Shown piece by piece: positions 24,873-33,292 of a DNA stretch of 64,000 nucleotides. Location: assembly GCF_000379605.1 (NCBI RefSeq), contig NZ_KB902757.1, positions 192 through 64,191 of the forward strand, read 5' to 3'. The stretch's first letter is position 1, and each line of letters opens with the position of its first letter. A program made the translations under genes and the position numbers. The stretch comes from Rhizobium giardinii bv. giardinii H152 (GTDB lineage: Bacteria > Pseudomonadota > Alphaproteobacteria > Rhizobiales > Rhizobiaceae). The notes under the pieces are model-generated. The model did no database searches and was not told where the DNA came from. It was given only the letters and a program-made list of their open reading frames with translations.

Positions 24873-26003
24873 GTGAGCACCATTCCGACAGAAAAGACCG
24901 TGCTGGTATTTCAGGGCGGCGGCGCTCTCGGCGCCTATCAGGCCGGCGCCTACGAGGCGCTGCACGAGGCCGGTATCCGGCCCGATTGGCTCGCCGGCAT
25001 CTCGATCGGCTCAATCAATTCGGCGATCATCGCCGGAAGCCCGGTCAACCGCCGCATCGAAAATCTGCGCACCTTCTGGCATCGCGTTTCCTCCGGTCTT
25101 TCCGGCCATTTTCTTGGAAACGGCGATGTGATGCGCAAGTGGTTCAACGAATCCTCCGCCTTTTTGGGCTCGCTGACCGGCGTTCCCGGTTTCTTCAAGC
25201 CGCGCGCTTTCACCCCTTGGAATATTCCGGGCGATCCGATGGCGGCCATCAGCCTCTACGACACCGCGCCGCTTGCGGAAACGCTTGCCGAACTCGTCGA
25301 TTTCGACCTGATCAATTCCGGCGCCATCCGTCTCAGCCTCGGTGCCGTCGATGTCGTGAGCGGCAACTTCAACTATTTCGATAATAATGAGTGCGCCTTT
25401 TCGGCGAAGCACGTGGCGGCCTCCGGTGCTTTGCCTCCGGGTTTCGCGCCGGTCCAAATCGACGGCCGGTATTATTGGGACGGCGGCATCGTTTCCAACA
25501 CGCCGTTGCAGCGGATTCTTTCAGGCTCTGAACTGGAAAGCGATCTCTGCATCTTCCAGGTCGACCTGTTCAGCGCGAGGGGCCAGTTGCCGAAGGATCT
25601 TTTCGACGTTCAGGCGCGCGAGAAGGAAATCCGCTATTCTAGCCGCACACGCTTGAACACCGACCAGTTCCGCAAGCTGCAAGGCATCCGCATGGCTGCC
25701 AAGCGGTTGATGGAAAAGCTGCCGGACGAACTGAAGGACGATCCCGATGCGCAGGTCCTGGAAAAGATCGGCAATGATTGCGCCGTCACGTTGGTGCACC
25801 TGATCTATCGCCACGCCGCCTATGAAAGCCAGTCCAAGGACTACGAGTTTTCCCGCCTGTCCGTGGAGGAGCACTGGAAGGCCGGGCATGACGATGTGGT
25901 CGAAACGCTGAACCACCCGGATTGGCAGAACCGCACTCGCCCCAGGAATGGCATCCGTGTCTTTGACCTTGCCGAACAACGGCAGCGCAGGAGCAAACCA
26001 TGA
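24873..26003 (+). CDS. Patatin-like phospholipase/esterase
   Basis: A 376-residue patatin-family serine hydrolase. The oxyanion loop GGGALGAY is at 15-22, nucleophile Ser44 is in GISIGS and the catalytic Asp203 is in DGG. The C-terminal third fits the DUF3734 region found in this branch. The GTG start follows AGAGGT. The stop overlaps the acetoacetate decarboxylase start by four bases. Sitting with two ketone-body enzymes, it may act on acyl or 3-hydroxyalkanoate esters; that role is inferred from context. Confidence 0.88.
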   Translation: MSTIPTEKTVLVFQGGGALGAYQAGAYEALHEAGIRPDWLAGISIGSINSAIIAGSPVNRRIENLRTFWHRVSSGLSGHFLGNGDVMRKWFNESSAFLGSLTGVPGFFKPRAFTPWNIPGDPMAAISLYDTAPLAETLAELVDFDLINSGAIRLSLGAVDVVSGNFNYFDNNECAFSAKHVAASGALPPGFAPVQIDGRYYWDGGIVSNTPLQRILSGSELESDLCIFQVDLFSARGQLPKDLFDVQAREKEIRYSSRTRLNTDQFRKLQGIRMAAKRLMEKLPDELKDDPDAQVLEKIGNDCAVTLVHLIYRHAAYESQSKDYEFSRLSVEEHWKAGHDDVVETLNHPDWQNRTRPRNGIRVFDLAEQRQRRSKP

Positions 26004-26740
26004 AGATCGAAGATGTGGTCCGCAATGCCTTCGCGATGCCGCTGACCAGCCCGTCCTATCCGCCGGGGCCATACCGCTTCGTCAATCGCGAATACATGAT
26101 CATTACCTACCGCACCGATCCGCAGGCTTTGCGCCGCGTGGTGCCGGAGCCGCTGCAACTCGGTGAGCCGCTGGTGAAATACGAGTTCATCCGCATGCCC
26201 GATTCGACCGGCTTCGGCGACTACACCGAATCCGGCCAGGTCATCCCGGTCACGTATCAGGGTGTGCATGGCGGCTATGTCCACTCCATGTACCTCAACG
26301 ACGACGCGCCGATCGCCGGCGGTCGGGAGATCTGGGGTTTTCCAAAGAAACTCGCCGAACCCTCGCTGACATCGGTCAAGGATGCACTGGTCGGCACGCT
26401 CGACTATGGCGGCCAGCGGGTAGCGACGGCGACGATGGGTTTCAAGCACCGCACGCTCGACGCGGCGAAGGTTCTGGAGACGCTGAAGCAGCCGAATTTC
26501 ATGCTGAAGATCATGCCGCATGTCGATTGCACGCCGCGCATCTGCGAACTGGTTCGATACTATCTCGAAGACGTGACCGTGAAGGGCGCGTGGGAAGGGC
26601 CGGGCGCGCTGGCGCTGTTTCCGCATGCGCTGGCGCCGGTTGCCGATCTGCCGGTGCTTGAAGTCAGATCCGCCGTCCATATTCTCTCGGACCTGACGCT
26701 TGGACTCGGCGAAGTGGTCCATGATTATCTTGCAAAATAG
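26000..26740 (+). CDS. adc: Acetoacetate decarboxylase
   Basis: A 246-residue enzyme that converts acetoacetate to acetone and CO2 through a Schiff base. The paired lysines of the active site are at 116-117 in GFPKKLAEP. EYMIITYRTD and HMSMYLND-like segments (here VHSMYLNDD) also match the family. It is translationally coupled to the patatin gene and followed 12 bases later by the hydroxybutyrate dehydrogenase, so the three genes form one operon for ketone-body or polyhydroxybutyrate turnover. Confidence 0.9.
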   Translation: MKIEDVVRNAFAMPLTSPSYPPGPYRFVNREYMIITYRTDPQALRRVVPEPLQLGEPLVKYEFIRMPDSTGFGDYTESGQVIPVTYQGVHGGYVHSMYLNDDAPIAGGREIWGFPKKLAEPSLTSVKDALVGTLDYGGQRVATATMGFKHRTLDAAKVLETLKQPNFMLKIMPHVDCTPRICELVRYYLEDVTVKGAWEGPGALALFPHALAPVADLPVLEVRSAVHILSDLTLGLGEVVHDYLAK

Positions 26741-26752
26741 GGAGTTAAGTCC

Positions 26753-27535
26753 ATGAAGCTCAAAGACAAGGTCTGCATCGTCACCGGCTCTGCCAGCGGC
26801 ATCGGCCTGGCGATCGCCAAAAAATACGTGTCGGAAGGCGCCAAGGTCGTCATCGCCGATCTGAAGCTCGAGGCGGCCGAGGCGACGGCGAAAGATCTGA
26901 CGGCGGCAGGACCGGGCGAGGCGATTGGCCTTGCGATGGACGTCACCAGCGAGGAAGCCGTCAATTCCGGCGTCGCTACGGTCGTAGAAAAATGGGGCAG
27001 GGTGGATGTGCTGGTTTCCAATGCCGGCATCCAGATCGTCAACAAGATCGAGGACTATGCATTTTCCGACTGGAAGAAGATGCTTGCCATCCATCTCGAC
27101 GGCGCCTTCCTCACCACCAAGGCCTGCATCCCGCACATGAAGGCACAGAAGGGCGGCGCGATCATCTATATGGGTTCGGTGCATTCGCACGAGGCTTCGC
27201 CGTTGAAATCGGCGTATGTCACGGCCAAGCACGGCCTGCTCGGTCTTGCCCGCGTCGTCGCCAAGGAAGGCGGACCGGACGGCGTGCGCGCCAATGTCAT
27301 CTGCCCCGGCTTCGTCAAAACGCCGCTCGTCGAGAAGCAGATCCCGGAACAGGCCCAGAGGCTCGGGATGTCCGAGGAGGAGGTCGTCAAGAAAATGATG
27401 CTCGGCGGCACCGTCGACACGCAATTCACCACGGTCGATGACGTCGCCGAAGTGGCACTGCTGTTTGCCGGTTTCGAGACCAATGCGCTGACCGGCCAGT
27501 CGCTCGTCGTCAGCCACGGCTGGTACATGCAGTAA
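26753..27535 (+). CDS. bdhA: 3-hydroxybutyrate dehydrogenase
   Basis: A 260-residue SDR that interconverts 3-hydroxybutyrate and acetoacetate with NAD. The cofactor loop TGSASGIG is at 11-18, SNAG at 89-92, and the catalytic triad is Ser142, Tyr155, Lys159. LGGTVDTQFTT and the C-terminal VVSHGWYMQ are typical of D-3-hydroxybutyrate dehydrogenases and separate it from general SDRs. It shares a transcript with the acetoacetate decarboxylase that uses its product. A GGGAG ribosome site precedes the ATG. Confidence 0.9.
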   Translation: MKLKDKVCIVTGSASGIGLAIAKKYVSEGAKVVIADLKLEAAEATAKDLTAAGPGEAIGLAMDVTSEEAVNSGVATVVEKWGRVDVLVSNAGIQIVNKIEDYAFSDWKKMLAIHLDGAFLTTKACIPHMKAQKGGAIIYMGSVHSHEASPLKSAYVTAKHGLLGLARVVAKEGGPDGVRANVICPGFVKTPLVEKQIPEQAQRLGMSEEEVVKKMMLGGTVDTQFTTVDDVAEVALLFAGFETNALTGQSLVVSHGWYMQ

Positions 27536-27740
27536 GACCGGCGGCCGGAAGCGCGGACCCTGCCACGCTTCCGGTTTGTCGCGGTTCTGATACACTTTGA
27601 AGATGCAATTTCCGCACCTTTCTCGTGGCTTGACTTTAATCAACGTCGCACCGCTCGTTCTGGTGCACCGTCGCCTTGGCATTGTGCAGGCACTGCAGAG
27701 ATGCCTTGGACGCCCTTGCGGCAAACAGGAGGACCGGTAG

Positions 27741-28766
27741 ATGACGGCTATGATGAAAGCAGCGGTGGTAAGAGAATTTGGCAAGCCTCTGGCAATAGAG
27801 GAGCTTCCGATTCCGGATCCCGGCCCGGACCAAATTCTGGTGCGATACCAGGCGACCGGCGTGTGCCACACGGATTTGCATGCCGCGCAGGGGGATTGGC
27901 CGGTTAAACCGAGCCCGCCCTTCATTCCCGGTCATGAAGGAACCGGCTTCGTAGCCAAGGTCGGTGCGAACGTCAGGCGTATCAAGGAAGGTGACCGCGT
28001 TGGCGTCCCGTGGCTGCACACGGCCTGCGGCTGCTGCAATCCTTGCCGCACCGGCTGGGAGACGTTGTGCGGTCAACAGCAGAACACCGGCTACTCCGTC
28101 AACGGCACCTTTGCCGAATATGGCCTTGCAGATCCCGCTTTCGTCGGACGTTTACCGGATAATCTTGCATTCGGCCCGGCGGCTCCGGTGTTGTGCGCCG
28201 GCGTCACAGTTTACAAAGGATTGAAGGAGACCGAAGTCCGGCCGGGCGAGTGGGTGGCTATTTCCGGTGTTGGTGGTCTCGGGCATATGGCTGTCCAGTA
28301 TGCCAAGGCCATGGGCATGCATGTCGCGGCGGTTGATATTTTCGAGGACAAGCTTGCGCTCGCCAGACAGATGGGCGCGGATCTGATTGTCGACGCACGC
28401 CAGAAGGATGCGGTCGATCGCGTCCAGCAGGCCACGGGCGGCGTCCATGGCGCTCTGGTCACCGCTGTCTCGCCCAAGGCGATGGAGCAGGCTTTCGGCT
28501 TCCTGCGCTCCAAGGGGACGATGGCGCTGGTCGGCCTGCCGCCGGGTTACATTTCGCTGCCCGTTTTCGAGACCGTGCTCAAGCGCATCACGGTACGCGG
28601 CTCGATTGTCGGCACGCGGCAGGATCTCGAGGAGGCGCTGGAATTCGCCGGGGAAGGAAAGGTCGCGGCTCATTTCAGCTGGGATAAGCTCGAAAATATT
28701 AACGCTATCTTCGAGCGCATGGAAAAAGGAGCGATCGACGGGCGTATCGTCTTGGATCTGAGCTAG
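27741..28766 (+). CDS. adhP: Zinc-dependent alcohol dehydrogenase (AdhP type)
   Basis: A 341-residue medium-chain dehydrogenase. Catalytic zinc ligands are seen in TGVCHTDLHA and GHEGTG; the structural zinc cysteines are in CGCCNPCRTGWETLC; the NAD loop is GVGGLGHMAVQYA. This pattern and length match AdhP-type ethanol/propanol-preferring enzymes. The ATG at 27741 has a strong GGAGG site. It is probably a single-gene unit with about 205 bases on the 5' side. Confidence 0.92.
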   Translation: MTAMMKAAVVREFGKPLAIEELPIPDPGPDQILVRYQATGVCHTDLHAAQGDWPVKPSPPFIPGHEGTGFVAKVGANVRRIKEGDRVGVPWLHTACGCCNPCRTGWETLCGQQQNTGYSVNGTFAEYGLADPAFVGRLPDNLAFGPAAPVLCAGVTVYKGLKETEVRPGEWVAISGVGGLGHMAVQYAKAMGMHVAAVDIFEDKLALARQMGADLIVDARQKDAVDRVQQATGGVHGALVTAVSPKAMEQAFGFLRSKGTMALVGLPPGYISLPVFETVLKRITVRGSIVGTRQDLEEALEFAGEGKVAAHFSWDKLENINAIFERMEKGAIDGRIVLDLS

Positions 28767-28861
28767 TCTCGTAAATCCTTACGACACTTCCGAACAGATT
28801 GGCCGAGGGTTGCCGCGGTCAATCACTTTCGCGTCAATCCACTCCCCATGACCTTGACCCC

Positions 28862-28896
28862 TGAACCGATGACACAGATTTCTTGTCATCGGTTCA
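28862..28896. promoter_or_regulatory. Perfect 13-bp inverted repeat in front of the dienelactone hydrolase gene
   Basis: Arms at 28862-28874 and 28884-28896 are exact reverse complements (TGAACCGATGACA and its complement) around a 9-base spacer. The repeat ends about six bases before the AGGAGG ribosome site. It could be a repressor site or, in the transcript, a hairpin limiting ribosome access. Confidence 0.7.
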
Positions 28897-28913
28897 AGCA
28901 TCAGGAGGAAGTC

Positions 28914-29789
28914 ATGGAAACGCCCGTCATCACCCAGGCGATGATCAACGCCTATGACGAATACACGCATCTGACCCTCGACCGACGATCGTTCATGCAG
29001 AAGCTGACGGTGCTGACAGGGTCGGCCGCGAGTGCGGCCGCGATCGCGCCCTTGCTAGCCGCCAACAGCGCACAGGCGGAAATCGTTCCCGAGGCGGATC
29101 CTCGTGTGAAGGGCGAGGATATCACCTATCCGGGCGCCGGCGGCGACATGAAGGGCTATCTCGTGCGGCCGGCCGATGCGTCAGGCAAGCTCCCCGCCGT
29201 CATCGTCATCCATGAGAACCGCGGGCTCAATCCGCATATCCGCGATGTCGCCCGCCGCATGGCGCTGGAGGGCTTCGTTGCTCTCGCGCCGGATTTGCTT
29301 TCGCCCGCTGGCGGCACGCCTTCGGACGAGGACAAGGCGCGCGAAATGATCGGCGCTCTGGATGGCAAGCAGACGGTCGACAATGCCGCGGCAACCGTGG
29401 TCTTCCTGCAGGGCAATGATACAACAACCGGCAAGGTGGGGGCGATCGGCTTCTGCTGGGGCGGCGGCATGGTCAACAATCTGGCCGTTGCGTCGCCCGA
29501 TCTGAAGGCCGGTGTAGCCTATTACGGTGCCCAGCCGCCGGCTGAGGACGTGCCGAAGATCAAGGCGGCGCTGCTCTTGCACTATGCCGGGCTGGACGAG
29601 CGCATCAATGCGGGGATCGAAGCCTACAAGAAGGCCCTGACCGACAGCGGCAAGGATTTCACGATCCACGTCTACGACGGCGTCAATCATGCTTTCAACA
29701 ACGAGACCTCGGCTGCCCGCTATGACAAGAAAGCTGCCGATCTCGCCTGGGGCCGGACGGTGGAGTTTTTGAAGGCGAAGTTGGGCTGA
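28914..29789 (+). CDS. Tat-exported dienelactone hydrolase-family protein
   Basis: A 291-residue alpha/beta hydrolase. The N-terminal region has DRRSFMQKL (Arg24-Arg25), then a hydrophobic stretch ending NSAQA, a Tat signal. The catalytic triad is Cys181 in GFCWGGG, Asp228 in GLDERIN and His259 in VNHAFNN, as in dienelactone hydrolases and YghX-type proteins. The substrate is unknown. The start was chosen at 28914 because AGGAGGA lies just upstream; a longer in-frame start overlaps the inverted repeat. Confidence 0.88.
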   Translation: METPVITQAMINAYDEYTHLTLDRRSFMQKLTVLTGSAASAAAIAPLLAANSAQAEIVPEADPRVKGEDITYPGAGGDMKGYLVRPADASGKLPAVIVIHENRGLNPHIRDVARRMALEGFVALAPDLLSPAGGTPSDEDKAREMIGALDGKQTVDNAAATVVFLQGNDTTTGKVGAIGFCWGGGMVNNLAVASPDLKAGVAYYGAQPPAEDVPKIKAALLLHYAGLDERINAGIEAYKKALTDSGKDFTIHVYDGVNHAFNNETSAARYDKKAADLAWGRTVEFLKAKLG

Positions 29790-30119
29790 CGGTTGCAGGC
29801 CTTCACCGGTGCTCTTGCGGTCGCACCCGGGTTTTGAAAGGCTGCTGCTTCAGGTTGGTGGAAAGCCCCAATCAAGCAACGCGGTTAAGGTTACTGCCGG
29901 GATGGAATGATTTGCCCAAAAATGGTCAGCTGCGCCATCTTTGGTGACGCTTCGGATTGGAGTATACGATCCATGTCAACCCGTAGTGGCGTGGCTAAAT
30001 GACCAAAGCATATTGCATCAGGCATTTACGGCTGTGTTTTTGGGGCCGGGTATCAATATTGGGGAATACAAAAAGGCCGCGCTTCGAAGGAGGCACGGCC
30101 TTTTTGTTTTAGCGTGGGC
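29790..30119. other. Gene-free stretch between the dienelactone hydrolase and LysR genes
   Basis: 330 bases. A short plus-strand frame in 29941-30162 lacks a normal start and ribosome site and runs through a terminator, so it is not annotated. Apart from the terminator at its right end I see nothing defined. Confidence 0.5.
30070..30110. terminator. Bidirectional terminator
   Basis: Arms AAAAAGGCCG (30070-30079) and CGGCCTTTTT (30096-30105) form a hairpin with A/T tails on both sides. It lies ten bases beyond the end of the LysR gene on the minus strand, which it should terminate. Confidence 0.8.
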
Positions 30120-31070
30120 TTACCAGCCGGGCAGCATATGGCTCTGGCGCAGCCGCGGGTAGCGCGGAAAGTTCTTCATGTCGCCATCCAGATCATCGGT
30201 CGCTGACGTCGGCGTGATGTTGTCGAGACAGGCGGTGATGTGATTGGTGATCGCATTCGACAGCGACGGCGACAGGCCGGGCCGCTTCATGATGCCGATC
30301 TGTACCGGCGCCAGCGCCGGGAAGCCGTCGGCCTGGGTCAGCACCTTCATGCCGGTGCGCAGCGCCGATTCCGGCAGTACCGACACCGCCATGCCGGCGA
30401 GCACTGCCGCCGCGACAACGGTCGATGACCAGCTGGTGAACAGGATGTTGTATTCCTTGCCGGTCGCATCAAGCGCCGAGCAGGCGGCCTGCCGCCACAG
30501 GCAGTCGCGTTTTCCCACGGCGAGCGGCACCGGCGCGTTTTCCGGCAGCGGGTGGTTGATCGAGCTCACCCAGCAGAGCGGTTCGGTCCGCACCACATCC
30601 GAGGCGCGGGCGCGCGGGTTGTGGGTGACGAGCGCGATATCGAGATCGCCCTTGGCCATCTTCTCGGCGAGGTCCACCGAGGGCTCGCAGACGATGAAGA
30701 GTTCGACGTTCGGATGGGTCTTGGCGAAGCGGACGATGATCTCCGGCATGTAGCGGTCGGCGTAGTCGTCGGGCGTGCCGATCCGCAGCGTTCCTTCCAG
30801 CCGGTTGTCGTCAAACGAGGCGATCGCCTCGTTGTTGAGACGAATCATCCGCCGCGCGAAGTTCAGGAGGCGATCGCCCTCCGTCGTCAGCCGGTTGCCG
30901 CGGCCGTCCTTCGCAAAGAGCTGCTTACCAATCCGTTCCTCCAGCCGGCGCATCTGCATCGAGACGGCAGACTGGGTCTTGAAGACCCGGTCGGCCGCCT
31001 TGGTGAAGCTGCCGGTATCCGCGATGGCAACAAAAGTCTGAAGCTGGTCGATATCGAGTGGTGCGGACAT
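30120..31070 (-). CDS. LysR-family transcriptional regulator
   Basis: 316 residues with an N-terminal winged helix (LDIDQLQTFVAIADTGSFTK, KTQSAVSMQMRRLEE) and an effector domain beginning near GTLRIGTPDDYADRYMP. The recognition segment and GTPDDYA resemble regulators of rhizobial DUF1127 neighbours. The ATG at 31070 has GGGAG eight bases upstream; a GTG six bases earlier is less likely. It is divergent from the DUF1127 gene at 31297, a plausible target. Confidence 0.88.
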   Translation of the reverse strand: MSAPLDIDQLQTFVAIADTGSFTKAADRVFKTQSAVSMQMRRLEERIGKQLFAKDGRGNRLTTEGDRLLNFARRMIRLNNEAIASFDDNRLEGTLRIGTPDDYADRYMPEIIVRFAKTHPNVELFIVCEPSVDLAEKMAKGDLDIALVTHNPRARASDVVRTEPLCWVSSINHPLPENAPVPLAVGKRDCLWRQAACSALDATGKEYNILFTSWSSTVVAAAVLAGMAVSVLPESALRTGMKVLTQADGFPALAPVQIGIMKRPGLSPSLSNAITNHITACLDNITPTSATDDLDGDMKNFPRYPRLRQSHMLPGW

Positions 31071-31296
31071 GTCCACGCTCCCAAAGGTTACTCATAAAAT
31101 TGTTTGATGAATATCATTAGAAACATTCGTTGGACTGATCAATAAGGATTTGCGAATCTGACCCTGCAAACGACATCAATCACCGCTTCGGCCCGCATGT
31201 GGCGAAGCCGAACCATCATCAAGTTTCGACCCTCCCCCGCGCCGACCTCCCTGCGGCGGGACGGGTCGCTTCGTGCCTGAAAAAAGGAGCAGTATC

Positions 31297-31590
31297 ATGC
31301 GCACGACCGACCACACTCTCGATCTAACCCTCACCGGGAAGCTGTCCGCGACGTCCCGCCAGACGGGGCTGACGGGCGTGCTGAAATCGGTATGGCGTCT
31401 TCTGCGAAACCGAAAAGCGATCGGCAGCCTGAACGACCTCGATGATCATCAGTTGCTCGATATGGGACTCTGCCGCGAAGAAGTGCACGAGGCGCTGACC
31501 TCGTCGTTTTTCGACGATCCCGGCCGTTATCTGGCGCAGGCGTCGCGCAATCGGACGAACACGTTTTACAGGAATGCGCGTCTCGATTGA
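31297..31590 (+). CDS. DUF1127 domain protein
   Basis: A 97-residue protein whose central part is a DUF1127 unit: WRLLRNRKAIGSLNDLDDHQLLDMGL, written here as a description of residues about 33-58. In rhizobia and related bacteria these small Arg-rich proteins affect RNA turnover, phosphate or carbon metabolism; the role of this one is unknown. It starts from ATG with AAAAGGAG. The extra C-terminal 40 residues are not part of the domain. Confidence 0.8.
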   Translation: MRTTDHTLDLTLTGKLSATSRQTGLTGVLKSVWRLLRNRKAIGSLNDLDDHQLLDMGLCREEVHEALTSSFFDDPGRYLAQASRNRTNTFYRNARLD

Positions 31591-31760
31591 CGGATGCATT
31601 CGCTGCGGAATTCCTGAGCGACAGGTCAGGGCTTTCCGCAGCAGTTGAAAGTTTTGTTGCGCGCCTCAGACGTTGAAAGACGTTCCGCGCGACAGGAACG
31701 CGCAGCCGCCTCTGTGCGTTACCGTTCCCCGCAGGGTTAGAGCCAATTGCCCTGCTGCTT

Positions 31761-31800
31761 GCCCGGTGTGCGGTCCCCAAGGCCGGCACCGGGCTTTTTT
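31761..31800 (+). terminator. Rho-independent terminator
   Basis: Arms GCCCGGTG (31761-31768) and CACCGGGC (31787-31794) with an 18-base loop are followed by six T. It probably ends the DUF1127 transcript, about 170 bases downstream of its stop. Confidence 0.7.
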
Positions 31801-31834
31801 GTTTGAGGGGTCTGACCGCCTCCACCGCTCTCGA

Positions 31835-32665
31835 TCAGGCGGAGGTGTTTTTCCGATAGGTATCGAACAGACTGTCGATGCTCTTTTGATATTCCTTCTG
31901 CGCCTCGATGCCGCTGTCGAACATCGTGTTGAACATCTCGGTAAAGGGCGCCGTCGGATCCTTGTCGGCCGGTTTCTTTTCGGGCTCCTTCGCCGCCGAA
32001 CCGCCGCTCATCATGTCCTGGAACGCCTTGATGAAGGGGTTCGCGGCGAACATGTCGGGTGCAGGCTCCTGCTTTTGTTCGGGCTTGGCCATGCCGAAGA
32101 AATTCTGCATGGCCTGCGTGAAGGGATTGTCGAAGGGATTGGGTGCCGGTTCCGGCTTCTTGGTAAATCCGGATGCCTCCAGCCAAGGCTTCATCATCGC
32201 TTCCATCGGCGTGTTGGCAAAGGGGTTGTGCGCGCCGCTCATCTGCCCGGAGGCTTGCTTGAACAGTCCGCCCATGATCGCGCTCGCCATCACCGGCAAC
32301 ATCTGCTTGTAGATTTCCTGCCCGATGCCGGTCATCTGGGCTGCCTGCGCGGCGATCGCCCGCGACATCTCCTTGGAGCCGAAAAGCTGATCGAGAATGC
32401 CGTTGCCATCGGCCATGCCCTGCGGCGTGAAGGCCTTGCTCATGTCCTCGAAATACGGCGCATAGTTGCCGCTGGACATGGCGGTCAGGAAGGCGCCGAA
32501 ATCATAGGGGTTGGTGGCGTTGCGCTTGAACGCGGTGGAGAAGGCCGGCATCAGCGCGGCGGTCGCCTTGGCCATCTGTTCCTGGGCAAGGCCGAATTGC
32601 TTGGCCATCACGTCAATGGCATTGCCGTTCTGCGCCTGCATCATCATGTCAAAAAGCGGAATCAT
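31835..32665 (-). CDS. Uncharacterised alanine/methionine/proline-rich protein (DUF937-like)
   Basis: 276 residues with no signal peptide or membrane helix. The N-terminal 130 residues are helical and rich in Met, Ala and Gln (MMMQAQNG, FGLAQEQMAKATAALMPAF), which resembles DUF937/YidB-type regions. The rest has repeated Pro-Asn-Pro-Phe units (NPFANTP, PNPFDNPF, ANPFIKAF) alternating with Lys-Glu-Pro linkers. This NPF repetition suggests a scaffold or assembly role, but the function is unknown. The start follows AGGA/GGAG. Confidence 0.65.
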   Translation of the reverse strand: MIPLFDMMMQAQNGNAIDVMAKQFGLAQEQMAKATAALMPAFSTAFKRNATNPYDFGAFLTAMSSGNYAPYFEDMSKAFTPQGMADGNGILDQLFGSKEMSRAIAAQAAQMTGIGQEIYKQMLPVMASAIMGGLFKQASGQMSGAHNPFANTPMEAMMKPWLEASGFTKKPEPAPNPFDNPFTQAMQNFFGMAKPEQKQEPAPDMFAANPFIKAFQDMMSGGSAAKEPEKKPADKDPTAPFTEMFNTMFDSGIEAQKEYQKSIDSLFDTYRKNTSA

Positions 32666-32856
32666 CTCCAGTCCTCTCCTGCGGGCGATACGACGCATGT
32701 CGTTGCACTATAACGGGAAAAAGCGGGCTGGGAACGTTTTTTATTAGCCGGGACAGACGCAGTGCCAATGCGGCTCGCCCGGGCGAGGCCGTCGACACTC
32801 CCAAAGCGAGCTGGTGGTGCTATTGATAGGCGCCATTTTGAAGATCGGACAAACAC

Positions 32857-33288
32857 ATGAAGCCGCCCATCATCGAGGTCATTGCCGAAAATCCCGCGCC
32901 GGAGCACTGTGCAGCAATCGTTGCGCCGCTCGCCGCGTACAATCAGGCAAGGAAGGGCTCAGTCGAGGAGAAGGCGGATTTCGCGATCCTCATCCGCGAG
33001 CCTGACACGCAAGAGGTCGTCGGCGGCCTTTACGGCGTGGACGGCTATGGCTGGGCTTTTGTCAAATATCTGGCGATAGCGGATGAGTATCGCGGCCAGG
33101 GGCTTGGCTCGCGCCTGATCCAGGAAGCCGAGACCCTTGCCCGCGCGCGCGGGTATATCGGCGTCTGGCTGGATACGTTCGAGTTCCAGGCTAGGCCTTT
33201 CTACGAAAAGCTCGGCTATCAGGTGTTCGGCGAGCTTGAAGGCGGGCCGAACGCCATTCCCCGGTACTTCCTGAAGAAACGCTTCTAG
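32857..33288 (+). CDS. GNAT-family N-acetyltransferase
   Basis: A 143-residue acetyltransferase fold. The acetyl-CoA loop is RGQGLGSRLI at about residues 79-88, followed by IGVWLDTFEFQARPFYEKLGY, the end of the GNAT core. The acceptor is unknown. The ribosome site is weak. It is convergent with gshA, with four bases between the stops. Confidence 0.85.
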   Translation: MKPPIIEVIAENPAPEHCAAIVAPLAAYNQARKGSVEEKADFAILIREPDTQEVVGGLYGVDGYGWAFVKYLAIADEYRGQGLGSRLIQEAETLARARGYIGVWLDTFEFQARPFYEKLGYQVFGELEGGPNAIPRYFLKKRF

Positions 33289-33292
33289 CGGC

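Noticed and set aside
25841..27925. A 694-codon minus-strand frame across patatin, adc and bdhA
   Set aside because: It spans three well-supported genes on the other strand and has no recognisable domain.
28781..28800. Short CGTAA...TTACG palindrome near the adhP end as a terminator
   Set aside because: The stem is five bases and no T-run follows.
29941..30162. A 73-codon plus-strand frame
   Set aside because: It starts with TTG without a ribosome site and runs through a strong bidirectional terminator into the LysR gene.
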